NCBI GenBank assembly: GCA_026391835.1
Contig: JAPLDF010000068.1
Span: 252,101-313,660 of the forward strand
Origin: Bacteroidota bacterium
GTDB lineage: Bacteria; Bacteroidota; Bacteroidia; Bacteroidales; FEN-979
Direction of reading: 5' to 3'
DNA: 61,560 nt
Every line of letters starts with the position of its first letter. Positions within the stretch are counted from its first letter, which is position 1. The translations under genes were made by a program, and so were the position numbers. Under the pieces are notes generated by a model. The model saw only the letters and a list, made by a program, of their open reading frames with translations. It searched no databases and was not told the DNA's origin. Positions 52,682 to 60,899 of the stretch are shown here, one piece after another.

Positions 52682-53434
52682 TTGAAAATAAAGAATATCC
52701 TCGTTTCCCAGCCTCAGCCTATCGATTTTGAGAAATCACCATATGGTGAGATAGCAAGAAAATTCAATGTCAACATTACATTTCGCAAATTTTTTAAAAT
52801 TGACGGGATCCCTGCAAAAGATTTCCGGAAAGACAAGGTTAACATCCTGGATTACACGGCGGTTATCTTTACCTCACGCAATGCGGTAGACCATTATTTC
52901 AGGATGTGCAAGGAGATGCGGGTTGAAGTACCCGAGACCATGAAATATTTCAGCATTTCAGAATCTACGGCATATTATCTTCAAAAATATGTACAGTTCA
53001 GAAAGCGAAAAATTTTCCACAGCAAAGAGAATTACGCAAACCTGATCGAACTGATCAAAAAACATAAAACCGAAAAATTCCTTCTCCCATGCTCGGATAT
53101 CCACAAGCAGGAGATTCCAAAAATGCTGGAGGAAAACAAGATCCAGTATAAAAAAGCCATCATTTACCGCACCCTGGCCAGCGATCTTTCTGACATCGAT
53201 ATCAAAAACTATGATTTGCTGGTTTTTTTCAGTCCCTCCGGGATCAAATCCCTGGTGAAGAATTTTCCTGAGTTTGTCCAGGGGGAAACAGCCATCGGCG
53301 CCTTTGGGCCAACAACCCATAAAGCTGTTACCGATGCCGGACTCATCCTCAACTTCGAAGCCCCCACGCAGGCGGCCCCCTCAATGACCACGGCCATTGA
53401 CCTGTTTCTGCAAAATGAAGCTAAAAAGAAGTAA
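52682..53434 (+). CDS. hemD: Uroporphyrinogen-III synthase
   Basis: This 250-residue protein has the two-lobed layout of HemD. Recognisable pieces are ILVSQPQP at the N-terminus, VIFTSRNAVDHYF, LLPCSDI, a YRT motif, LLVFFSPSGIKSLVKNFP, and AIGAFGPTTHKAVTDAGL at the C-terminus. HemD closes and rearranges hydroxymethylbilane to uroporphyrinogen III in heme synthesis. Conservation in this family is low, so the call rests on these motifs and on the usual Bacteroidota neighbours. The start is TTG 52682; no ATG lies before the conserved LVSQP. Confidence 0.87.
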   Translation: MKIKNILVSQPQPIDFEKSPYGEIARKFNVNITFRKFFKIDGIPAKDFRKDKVNILDYTAVIFTSRNAVDHYFRMCKEMRVEVPETMKYFSISESTAYYLQKYVQFRKRKIFHSKENYANLIELIKKHKTEKFLLPCSDIHKQEIPKMLEENKIQYKKAIIYRTLASDLSDIDIKNYDLLVFFSPSGIKSLVKNFPEFVQGETAIGAFGPTTHKAVTDAGLILNFEAPTQAAPSMTTAIDLFLQNEAKKK

Positions 53435-53494
53435 TCACCTTTTTTTTGGATACTCCTACACTTGAGAAACTGTTCAGGGATTTCACTGTAAATC

Positions 53495-53887
53495 ATGAAA
53501 CAAACCTTTTCCAAAGAAGAACGGCTATGCAGCCACCGGCTGATTGGCATCTTGTTTTCAAAAGGGCATACATTTCACCAGAAACCATTTCGCGTGACAT
53601 GGAAACATGAATCCCTTGATTTCCCAACCCCGGTGCAGGTTCTCATGAGCGTACCAAAATATAATTTCCGTAAAGCAGTCCACCGGAACCTGATTCGCCG
53701 CCGCATGAAGGAAGCTTACCGGCTGAATAAGCAACTTTTATATGACAGTTTCACCGGTACCGGAACCCAGATGATCTGTGCCATCACATACACCGGCAAA
53801 GAAATAGTGGATTACGACCTCATTGATGCAAAAATAATTTTACTTTTACAGCGTTTAATTGAAGAGAATGAAAAAGTTACTGGGTAG
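53495..53887 (+). CDS. rnpA: Ribonuclease P protein component
   Basis: This 130-residue basic protein has the RnpA signature [21 protein letters not shown] and the N-terminal [16 protein letters not shown]. It is the protein subunit of RNase P, which matures the 5' ends of tRNAs. It overlaps yidD by 20 nt, a conserved pairing in bacteria. Confidence 0.95.
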   Translation: MKQTFSKEERLCSHRLIGILFSKGHTFHQKPFRVTWKHESLDFPTPVQVLMSVPKYNFRKAVHRNLIRRRMKEAYRLNKQLLYDSFTGTGTQMICAITYTGKEIVDYDLIDAKIILLLQRLIEENEKVTG

Positions 53888-54089
53888 GTTTTTCATTTTA
53901 CTGATACGGTTTTACCAGGGAGCAATCTCGCCATACCTGATGCCATCATGCCGCTTTTCACCCAGTTGTTCAGCATATGGCATAGATGCCATTGTTAAAT
54001 ACGGGCCCTTCCGGGGAGGATGGATGGCATTGAAACGCATAGGAAGGTGCAACCCGTGGGGAGGAAGCGGGTATGACCCGGTGCCGTGA
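53868..54089 (+). CDS. yidD: Membrane protein insertion efficiency factor YidD
   Basis: This 73-residue protein has the YidD pattern: an N-terminal amphipathic or membrane stretch, then [28 protein letters not shown], and the terminal [17 protein letters not shown]. The ATG at 53868 is preferred over TTG 53859. YidD helps YidC-dependent insertion of inner-membrane proteins. Its overlap with rnpA implies coupled translation. Confidence 0.95.
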   Translation: MKKLLGRFFILLIRFYQGAISPYLMPSCRFSPSCSAYGIDAIVKYGPFRGGWMALKRIGRCNPWGGSGYDPVP

Positions 54090-54094
54090 GTAAA

Positions 54095-54175
54095 GGGTGA
54101 CAGGGTAACAGGGTGACAGAGTAACAGGGTGACAGGGTAACAGGGTGACAGGGTAAAAGGGTGAGAAGGTAACAG
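54095..54175. repeat. Octamer array (GGGTGACA/GGGTAACA), about 10 units
   Basis: Eight-nt units alternating GGGTGACA and GGGTAACA, with a few variants, fill the gap between yidD and the S41 protease gene. Confidence 0.92.
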
Positions 54176-54204
54176 GATATTGTGAAATTGAAACAAACAA
54201 CAGG

Positions 54205-55926
54205 ATGAAACGAATTGCAGGATATATTTTATTGATTTTTAGCCTGGTATCGCTCCACTTTGGGGTATTGGCACAGGCACCAAACCAGCAGGGGTTTGAG
54301 ATCATGAAGAACCTTGACATCTATTCCAACCTGATCAAGGAGTTGAACCAGGACTACGTGGATGAGATAAACCCGGGGGAATTGACCCAGACCGGGATCG
54401 AAGCCATGCTCGAATCGCTGGATCCCTATACAAACTTCATCCCCGAATCGCAGGTTGAGGACTACAAGTTCATTACCACCGGTCAATATGGCGGAATCGG
54501 CTCTCTGATCCACCAACAGGGTGATTACATTGTCATCTCAGAACCATACCAGGGCTCTCCTTCCGACAAATCAGGACTCAAAGCCGGGGATAAAATCCTT
54601 GAAGTCAACGGGAAACAGGCAAAGGGTAAATCGTATGAAGACGTCAGTTCCATTTTGAAAGGACAGGCAGGGACCACCGTAAACCTGCTGATACAGCGTG
54701 ATGGAGAAGGCAAACCCTTTGAAAAGACGATCACACGCGAAAACATCAAAATCGACAACATTCCTTACGCCGGCATCGTTGGCAGGAATATCGGCTACAT
54801 CAAACTCACCGGGTTCACCCAGAATGCGGCCAAAGAGTTGAAACAGGCTTTCCTGAAACTCAAAGACGGCAATGAGCTCAAAGGCATGATCATTGATTTG
54901 CGCGGCAATGGCGGCGGGCTGTTGAATGAAGCCGTTGACATTGCCAATATTTTCGTGGAACGCGGGCAGGAGATTGTCAGCACAAAAGGGAAAATGGCAG
55001 ACAAGAACCGTTCGCATGCGACCATGAATCCCCCGGTGGATCTAAGCATCCCGGTGGTGGTGCTTGTTGACCGGTCGAGCGCCTCAGCAAGTGAAATCCT
55101 GGCAGGTTCGCTCCAGGATCTTGACCGTGCAGTTGTGCTTGGACAGCGCACATTCGGGAAAGGACTCGTACAGAACGTGGTTCCGCTTTCGTACAATGCA
55201 CAGATGAAAATTACGGTCGCAAAATATTATATCCCCAGCGGAAGGTGCATCCAGGCCATCGATTACGAACACAAAAAGAAAGATGGTTCTTTCGGAAAGA
55301 TCCCCGATTCCCTGATCAGGGCCTTCAAAACAAAGAACGGGCGTACTGTTTATGACGGGGGCGGCATCAATCCTGATGTGATCACGAAAGCCAGGCAATA
55401 CAGCAATCTTGCACTGGCGCTTTACGGTAAATATTTCGTGTTTGATTACGCCACAAAATTTGTCCGCGAACATCCTTCCATCTCTCCTGCCGATACCTTT
55501 GAAATCAGCGATTCAATTTTTAACAGCTTCATTGACTACATCCATGGAAAGGATTACTCATACAAGACCAAAAGCGAACGTGCACTTGAGGATCTGAAAA
55601 ACATCGCGTTGAAAGAGAACTATTTTGATGCCATCAAAGAGGAATACGATCACCTTAAAACCAGGATGGAAAAGGACAAGCAGGAAGATCTGAAAAAATA
55701 CGGCGACCAGATAAAAGATCTTCTTAAAATGGAAATCGTCACAAGGTATTATTATCAGAAAGGGAAAATAGTTGCAGCCCTGAAACATGATCCGGAACTT
55801 GTCGATGCCATTGCAACCATCAATGACACTGAAAAGTATACCGGCATCCTTTCAGGAAAATTTGTGCAGCCAAAACCGGAAATCCCGGTCAAGGCAGAGG
55901 ATGACGATGAAAACCCGGTTGAATAA
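54205..55926 (+). CDS. S41 C-terminal processing protease with PDZ domain
   Basis: This 573-residue exported protease has a signal peptide (ending GVLAQAP), a PDZ domain (about residues 85-170, IVISEPYQGSPSDKSGLKAGDKIL) and an S41 catalytic domain. The Ser-Lys dyad is visible as Ser294 in SSASASE and Lys319 in FGKGLVQ. Their 25-residue spacing equals that of the classic Prc/CtpA enzymes. A helical C-terminal region rich in Lys and Glu follows. Such enzymes trim or degrade periplasmic proteins, and in Bacteroidota they often end the rnpA-yidD cluster. The substrate is unknown. Confidence 0.94.
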   Translation: MKRIAGYILLIFSLVSLHFGVLAQAPNQQGFEIMKNLDIYSNLIKELNQDYVDEINPGELTQTGIEAMLESLDPYTNFIPESQVEDYKFITTGQYGGIGSLIHQQGDYIVISEPYQGSPSDKSGLKAGDKILEVNGKQAKGKSYEDVSSILKGQAGTTVNLLIQRDGEGKPFEKTITRENIKIDNIPYAGIVGRNIGYIKLTGFTQNAAKELKQAFLKLKDGNELKGMIIDLRGNGGGLLNEAVDIANIFVERGQEIVSTKGKMADKNRSHATMNPPVDLSIPVVVLVDRSSASASEILAGSLQDLDRAVVLGQRTFGKGLVQNVVPLSYNAQMKITVAKYYIPSGRCIQAIDYEHKKKDGSFGKIPDSLIRAFKTKNGRTVYDGGGINPDVITKARQYSNLALALYGKYFVFDYATKFVREHPSISPADTFEISDSIFNSFIDYIHGKDYSYKTKSERALEDLKNIALKENYFDAIKEEYDHLKTRMEKDKQEDLKKYGDQIKDLLKMEIVTRYYYQKGKIVAALKHDPELVDAIATINDTEKYTGILSGKFVQPKPEIPVKAEDDDENPVE

Positions 55927-55936
55927 AACCCACTCT

Positions 55937-56425
55937 ATGAAACAAATCACGCACTCTTTCGAATACCAGATTTACGATTCATTCCTTGAATTACCAGCAA
56001 CAGACCGGGAATTACTCGAAAAAGCCAAGGAAGCCATTGCAGGGTCCTACGCCCCATATTCCCATTACCATGTGGGGGCAGCGGTAAAACTCGCAAACGG
56101 GCATGTGGTCATTGGAAGCAACCAGGAAAACATGTCATTCCCGGCAGGGCTCTGTGCCGAACGGGTAGCTGTATTTGCGGCAACATCAAATTTTCCGGAT
56201 ATCCCGGTCGCAGCCATCGCAATCAGTGCAGTTTCAGATGATTTCGAAGTTTCGGAGCCGGTACCCCCATGTGGCATGTGCCGCCAGGCCATTGTTGAAT
56301 ACGAGATGAAATTCAACAACAAAATACGCCTCATCCTGGGTGGCCAGACAGGCAAAGTGTATGTTTTTCAAGGAATGGGAACCTTGCTGCCCCTTGCATT
56401 TCATGAAAAAGGACTCGCAAAATAG
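55937..56425 (+). CDS. cdd: Cytidine deaminase
   Basis: This 162-residue zinc enzyme deaminates cytidine and deoxycytidine to the uridine forms for pyrimidine salvage. Motifs are YSHYHVGAAVKLANG, GSNQENMSFPAGLCAERVAVFAA (zinc Cys and catalytic Glu), and PPCGMCRQAIVE (two zinc Cys). ATG 55937 is chosen because the longer frame only reads through the end of the protease gene. It follows the protease by 10 nt. Confidence 0.95.
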   Translation: MKQITHSFEYQIYDSFLELPATDRELLEKAKEAIAGSYAPYSHYHVGAAVKLANGHVVIGSNQENMSFPAGLCAERVAVFAATSNFPDIPVAAIAISAVSDDFEVSEPVPPCGMCRQAIVEYEMKFNNKIRLILGGQTGKVYVFQGMGTLLPLAFHEKGLAK

Positions 56426-56428
56426 CTA

Positions 56429-56462
56429 AAAAATCGTAAATCGTAAATCATAAATCGTAAAT
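56429..56462. repeat. AT-rich heptamer array (AAATCGT)
   Basis: Four to five units of AAATCGT, one changed to AAATCAT, fill the gap between cdd and the ChaN-like gene and end 7 nt before its ATG. Confidence 0.9.
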
Positions 56463-56469
56463 ATTCCCC

Positions 56470-57366
56470 ATGAAACCTTCCCTTACCTTCCTCCTTGTTC
56501 TTTTACTGATTCCATTTCTGGCTTTAAAAAGCGACAAGCAGGCCTATAAGATTTTCAATATCAAGGGGCATACGGTGGATTATGACGACCTGCTGAAAGC
56601 CGCAAAAAATTCGGATATCATTTTCTTTGGCGAACTGCACAAGAACCCTATCGCCCATTGGCTGGAACTTGAACTGACCAAGGACCTTTTTGCTGAAAAA
56701 GGTGTCAAACTGGTACTTGGCGCTGAAATGTTTGAAGTGGATAATCAATTGCTCATCAATGAGTACCTCTCGAAGATGATTCGCAAAAAGGATTTCGAAG
56801 CCGAAGCCAAGCTCTGGCCAAATTATAAAACCGACTATGCCCCCATCGTGGATTTTGCCAGGGATAAAGGGATCAGGGTGATTGCAACCAACATTCCGCG
56901 GCGTTTTGCAGCGCTGGTTAACAGCAAAGGATTTGAAGGACTCGACAGCATCAATGCAATGGAGCGTGGAATGATTGCCCCGCTTCCGATAAAATACCCC
57001 GACACGCTTGATTGCTATGCAAGCATCGTTAAAAATGTCGGAGACGGCATGCCGGCCCACCTGACGGCCAACCTTGGAAAGGCCCAGGCCATCAAAGATG
57101 CCACTATGGCTCATTTCATTACAAAAAACGGCGCTTTTGACGGGAAGACCATCCTCCACTTCAATGGTTCATACCACAGCGACAATCACCAGAGTATCGT
57201 GTGGTACATCAACCAGGCGATCCGCAAAACCAGTTTTGAGTTGAAAGTTCTTACCATCACCTGCCTGGAGCAGGAGAATATTGATACCATCTCAAAACAG
57301 GATGCTGCAAAAGCCGATTTCATCATCATCATTCCGGCTTCCATGCCCGGGGGTGAGAGCAAATAA
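56470..57366 (+). CDS. ChaN-like protein (heme-uptake/Tiki superfamily)
   Basis: This 298-residue exported protein has an N-terminal signal (LTFLLVLLLIPFLALKS) without a clear lipobox. The domain opens with IIFFGELHKNPIAHWLELELTKDLF, the family signature with Glu and His that recur near the C-terminus (ILHFNGSYHSDNHQSIVWY). Other family segments are VLGAEMFEVDNQ and RVIATNIPRRFAALV. ChaN-type proteins bind heme pairs in some bacteria and are tied to iron supply; the superfamily also includes proteases. The role here is open. It is convergent with gtrA. Confidence 0.85.
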   Translation: MKPSLTFLLVLLLIPFLALKSDKQAYKIFNIKGHTVDYDDLLKAAKNSDIIFFGELHKNPIAHWLELELTKDLFAEKGVKLVLGAEMFEVDNQLLINEYLSKMIRKKDFEAEAKLWPNYKTDYAPIVDFARDKGIRVIATNIPRRFAALVNSKGFEGLDSINAMERGMIAPLPIKYPDTLDCYASIVKNVGDGMPAHLTANLGKAQAIKDATMAHFITKNGAFDGKTILHFNGSYHSDNHQSIVWYINQAIRKTSFELKVLTITCLEQENIDTISKQDAAKADFIIIIPASMPGGESK

Positions 57367-57414
57367 CTTCGTCCGGAATTTCAATGGCGTGAAGAACACA
57401 AAACCTGAACTGTA

Positions 57415-57816
57415 TCAGGCGAACGTGTAATAGGCGTTTATCAGGAAATTCCACAAGGTGACCAGCAGGGTGGCGACCAGTTTCGACACATAGAAATTCA
57501 CTTTAAATTTCCCGGTCATGGCCCAAATGATCAGCAGGTTGATGACCAGGCCAATCAGTGCAATAAAGAAAAACCGGGTGAATTCCTGCATGATGTTCGG
57601 ATTGGTGCTGTGAAATGTCCACATCCGGTTCATGAAGTAGTTGGTTGTTGCCGCCAGGGCAAAACCACAGGTATTGGCCACGTACTTCTGTATTTTCAGG
57701 ATCTCCTTGCAGACAAACGTAGTGCCGAAATCGACAAACACACCCGAAAACCCGACAAGGCAGAACTTTATGAATTTCAGCAGGAAAGCTTCGGTAAAAA
57801 AGGACTGGAGGAGCAT
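57415..57816 (-). CDS. GtrA-family membrane protein
   Basis: This 133-residue protein has four transmembrane segments and the GtrA pattern: FIKFCLVGFSGVFVDFGTTF, CGFALAATTNYFMNRMWTF, IALIGLVINLLIIW and the terminal LVTLWNFLINAYYTF. GtrA proteins take part in moving or modifying lipid-linked sugars for cell-surface glycans. No glycosyltransferase is adjacent. It lies 36 nt after the M28 peptidase gene on the same strand. Confidence 0.9.
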   Translation of the reverse strand: MLLQSFFTEAFLLKFIKFCLVGFSGVFVDFGTTFVCKEILKIQKYVANTCGFALAATTNYFMNRMWTFHSTNPNIMQEFTRFFFIALIGLVINLLIIWAMTGKFKVNFYVSKLVATLLVTLWNFLINAYYTFA

Positions 57817-57852
57817 TGGAGGAATTACGAATTACAAATTAAAAATGACGGA

Positions 57853-59631
57853 TTATAGTTGGATGACCAGGACTTCGTTTTTGCCGGCGCGTATGATTTC
57901 GACATTTACGGTCATGCCGTGTTTTAGTTTTTGCAGGCGCGACATATATTCGTAGATATTACCGACTGTCATGCCATTGATGCCCGTAATGATGTCGCCT
58001 TTTTTCATGCCGCCTTTATCGGCGGGGCCGTCTTTGGTAACCCCGTCGATGCGCAAACCTTTCTTTTCGGTTCCGGCAAAATCGGGCATGATGCCAAGGG
58101 TCACTTTAAGTTTGCGGCCTGAGCGCCCGGCCTGTTCCTTTTTCCCGGACTCTTTAAATGTGAGTGCTTTCGGAAGGTTATCCACTGCCAGGATGATGTT
58201 CGCGGCAAAATCACCTATCTCCTTTTCGGCATCAAAATCGAGTTTCTCCGTATCATCGAACGGTGTATGATAATCGGTATGCACCCCCGTGTTGAAATAG
58301 AAGACCGGAATGTTGGATGAATAAAATGAGGCATGATCAGAAGGACCATATCCGTCAGGAGCATGCACCACGGCGAAAGGCAGTTTTGTTTCGAGGGGTT
58401 TCAGCAGGGAATCGGCTTCGGCTGAAGTCCCGGTGCCACTTACTGAAATAGAGTTTTTCTCTTTATCGAAACGGCCTACCATGTCAAAATTGAACATGGC
58501 TGTTATCTTTTTCAACTCCACGGGGGGATGGTCTACAAAATACTTGGATCCAAGCAGTCCGATCTCCTCGGAGCTGAAGGCGACGAAAATGATGCTGCGC
58601 CTTGTTGTTCCCTTTTCAGGTGCCAGCCTTTTTGCAAGCGCCATCACCATGGCAGTACCCGAAGCATTGTCATCAGCCCCGTTGTGAACTGCATTTGTGT
58701 CGGGCATGCGTGACCCCGACCCGGTTCCGCCGAAACCCAGGTGATCGTAGTGCCCGCCGATTACCAGGAATTCATTTTTCAACACCGGATCTGTGCCTTC
58801 AAGGCAGGCAATGACATTGGCCGTCTTTTCCCGTTTCTGAACAACATCCGCGGTTCCGTTCAGGGTTTCACCTGTCTCGAAACTGTTCGGCGCCTTTGAG
58901 GCAATAATGGCCCTGTCGATGCTGTCGATGGAAATGCCGTTTTTTTTCAGGATCCTGGTGGCCAGTTCGCGGGTGATGTTCAGGATGGGAATACCGGCAG
59001 TGACTTCATTGTTTTCAACAACCAGCGGCATCAGCTTATCTTCTTTTTCAACGCCCTTCGGGGTGACCAGCAGGACGCCTGCAGCTCCTTTATCCTTGGC
59101 AGTGAGAACCTTGCTCCGGATATCGCTGTACGGGATAAATTTACTGTCGGAATTATCCAGGTCGGGATCAGACCGGAGAACAATCACCCACTTGCCCTTC
59201 ACATCAACTCCCTTGTAGTCGCTCCATTTCAGGCTGTCGATATCGATGTCGAACCCGTACCCGGCAAACACCACCGGGCTGTTCACCGTCGCGCTGCTTG
59301 AAAAAGAAAGTGGTATATAATCCTTCCTGATGGAGGCTTCAGAACCATTGAATGAGAGGCTGTTCCGCTCGCCCAGCTGCACATCGGTGACAATCTCGAA
59401 CCACTGAAAGCCATTCTCACCCATCGGTTTCAGCCCGGCAGCTTTAAAGTGGTCAAGGATATAGGAGGCCGCCACATTGATCTCTGCGGTGCCCGGCTTC
59501 CTCCCCTTGAGGGAGTCGGAAGCAAGGAAACTGACATATTCGTTCAGTTCCTTCGCGGTGATCCTGCCCTTTTGGGCGAAAACCAGGGTGGAAACCAGGA
59601 GTAATGTGAGAAATACGGCTGTTTTTTTCAT
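57853..59631 (-). CDS. M28-family metallopeptidase with PA-like insert and C-terminal PDZ
   Basis: This 592-residue exported peptidase has a signal peptide (ending LVFAQ). A protease-associated-like insert lies at about residues 110-230 (VVFAGYGFDIDIDSLKWSDYKG). Zinc ligands of the M28 aminopeptidase fold are seen: His294 in IGGHYDHLGFGG, Asp in NGADDNASG, the Glu pair in SSEEIGLLGSK, Asp in FNFDMVGR, and a late His in TDYHTPFDD. The C-terminal 90 residues are a PDZ domain (GLRIDGVTKDGPADKGGMKKGDIITGI). The family cleaves N-terminal amino acids from peptides. The PDZ may bind substrate tails. It lies 48 nt downstream of mnmA, probably the same transcript. Confidence 0.92.
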   Translation of the reverse strand: MKKTAVFLTLLLVSTLVFAQKGRITAKELNEYVSFLASDSLKGRKPGTAEINVAASYILDHFKAAGLKPMGENGFQWFEIVTDVQLGERNSLSFNGSEASIRKDYIPLSFSSSATVNSPVVFAGYGFDIDIDSLKWSDYKGVDVKGKWVIVLRSDPDLDNSDSKFIPYSDIRSKVLTAKDKGAAGVLLVTPKGVEKEDKLMPLVVENNEVTAGIPILNITRELATRILKKNGISIDSIDRAIIASKAPNSFETGETLNGTADVVQKREKTANVIACLEGTDPVLKNEFLVIGGHYDHLGFGGTGSGSRMPDTNAVHNGADDNASGTAMVMALAKRLAPEKGTTRRSIIFVAFSSEEIGLLGSKYFVDHPPVELKKITAMFNFDMVGRFDKEKNSISVSGTGTSAEADSLLKPLETKLPFAVVHAPDGYGPSDHASFYSSNIPVFYFNTGVHTDYHTPFDDTEKLDFDAEKEIGDFAANIILAVDNLPKALTFKESGKKEQAGRSGRKLKVTLGIMPDFAGTEKKGLRIDGVTKDGPADKGGMKKGDIITGINGMTVGNIYEYMSRLQKLKHGMTVNVEIIRAGKNEVLVIQL

Positions 59632-59679
59632 GGTAATGGGAATATTGAATATTGATCAACGAATTTTGAAATCTGAAGG

Positions 59680-60762
59680 TTATTCTGCTAGTGCTTTAAT
59701 GATACCTCCTCCGAGGACCACATCCTCTTCGTAAAAAACGGCAGACTGCCCGGGGGTTATGGCATCATTCGGGTGGAAGAAAGTAACTTTCACGTCGCCG
59801 TTTCCGACAGGTTCAATATGAGCATCACGCTCTGTTTGAGCCGAACGGATCTTGGCTGTACAGTCCATGGATTGTGTCAATCCCGGCAGGGCCACCCAGT
59901 TCAGGTCTGAAACAATGAACGAAGCATTGTAGGTCTCTTCACGAACACCCACGATGATCGTATTCGCCTCTTTATTCAGCCCGATCACATAAAGCGGTTC
60001 CGAAAAGGCTATTCCCAGTCCCTTGCGCTGGCCGATTGTATAATTCCAGATTCCCAGGTGATGCCCAAGAACCTTGCCACTTGAGTCGACAATATCCCCC
60101 GGCTGGTCTTCCACCTCGAGCAGATCCTTGTAATCGCCGCTGTAAAAATCCTGGCTCTCCTCAAGGTCTTCAATGGTAATGCCCACCTTTCGCGCCAGCT
60201 CCTTGATCTCCGGCTTGTTGAACCTTCCGATCGGCAACATGGCCTGTGAAAGCTGATCCTGCGATAACCTGTGAATAAAGTAGGTCTGGTCCTTTTTAAG
60301 GTCAGCAGCCTTTTTCAACACATACCGCTGGTATTTTTCACTGAATTCGACACTTGCATAATGCCCGGTTGCGAAGAAATCGAAGTCGATGCCGCTTTTC
60401 CGGGCCATGGCCGGCAACATGCCGAATTTGATCAGCTGGTTGCACTGGATACAGGGATTGGGGGTACGGCCGGCAAGATATTCCGATTTAAAATAATCAA
60501 GAACGGCCTGTTTATACTCGGCGGAACAATTGAACACGTGATACGGAATATCAAGTTTTTTAGCGACTTCACGGGCTCCGTGGATCTCTTCCTCCTCATC
60601 GGAGCCATAACAGGCATGTTTGCCTGTCGATTTATATTGACCTTCCCAGATCGCCATGGTAACGCCGATCACTTCGTAGCCCTGCTCCTTGAGCAGGTAT
60701 GCTGCCACCGAAGAATCAACGCCCCCGCTTAAACCCACGATTACGGTTGATTTTTTTATCAC
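59680..60762 (-). CDS. mnmA: tRNA-uridine 2-sulfurtransferase MnmA, variant without the usual second catalytic Cys
   Basis: This 360-residue enzyme adds sulfur at C2 of the wobble uridine (U34) in tRNAs for Lys, Glu and Gln. The ATP-pyrophosphatase loop GLSGGVDSSVAAYLL, GRTPNPCIQCNQLIKFG, FATGHYAS, LKKDQTYFIHRLSQDQL and IGQRKGLGIA are clear. The Cys equivalent to E. coli Cys102 is present in CIQCN, where an additional Cys makes a CxxC pair. The region where E. coli has STGICFIGE (Cys199) reads EESQDFYSGDY, with no cysteine. The sulfur chemistry may thus differ, or this may be a paralogous subtype. The start codon is GTG at 60762. Confidence 0.9.
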   Translation of the reverse strand: MIKKSTVIVGLSGGVDSSVAAYLLKEQGYEVIGVTMAIWEGQYKSTGKHACYGSDEEEEIHGAREVAKKLDIPYHVFNCSAEYKQAVLDYFKSEYLAGRTPNPCIQCNQLIKFGMLPAMARKSGIDFDFFATGHYASVEFSEKYQRYVLKKAADLKKDQTYFIHRLSQDQLSQAMLPIGRFNKPEIKELARKVGITIEDLEESQDFYSGDYKDLLEVEDQPGDIVDSSGKVLGHHLGIWNYTIGQRKGLGIAFSEPLYVIGLNKEANTIIVGVREETYNASFIVSDLNWVALPGLTQSMDCTAKIRSAQTERDAHIEPVGNGDVKVTFFHPNDAITPGQSAVFYEEDVVLGGGIIKALAE

Positions 60763-60899
60763 AATAAATATAACTTATTAGAAAATATATCTGTCACAAA
60801 GCCACTAAAACCTGAATGTCAACATCATATTGACAAGAGATTCTTTGTGAACTCTTTGTGTCCTTGAGCCTTTATGGCTTTCGATTGCAAAGGTAGAAA

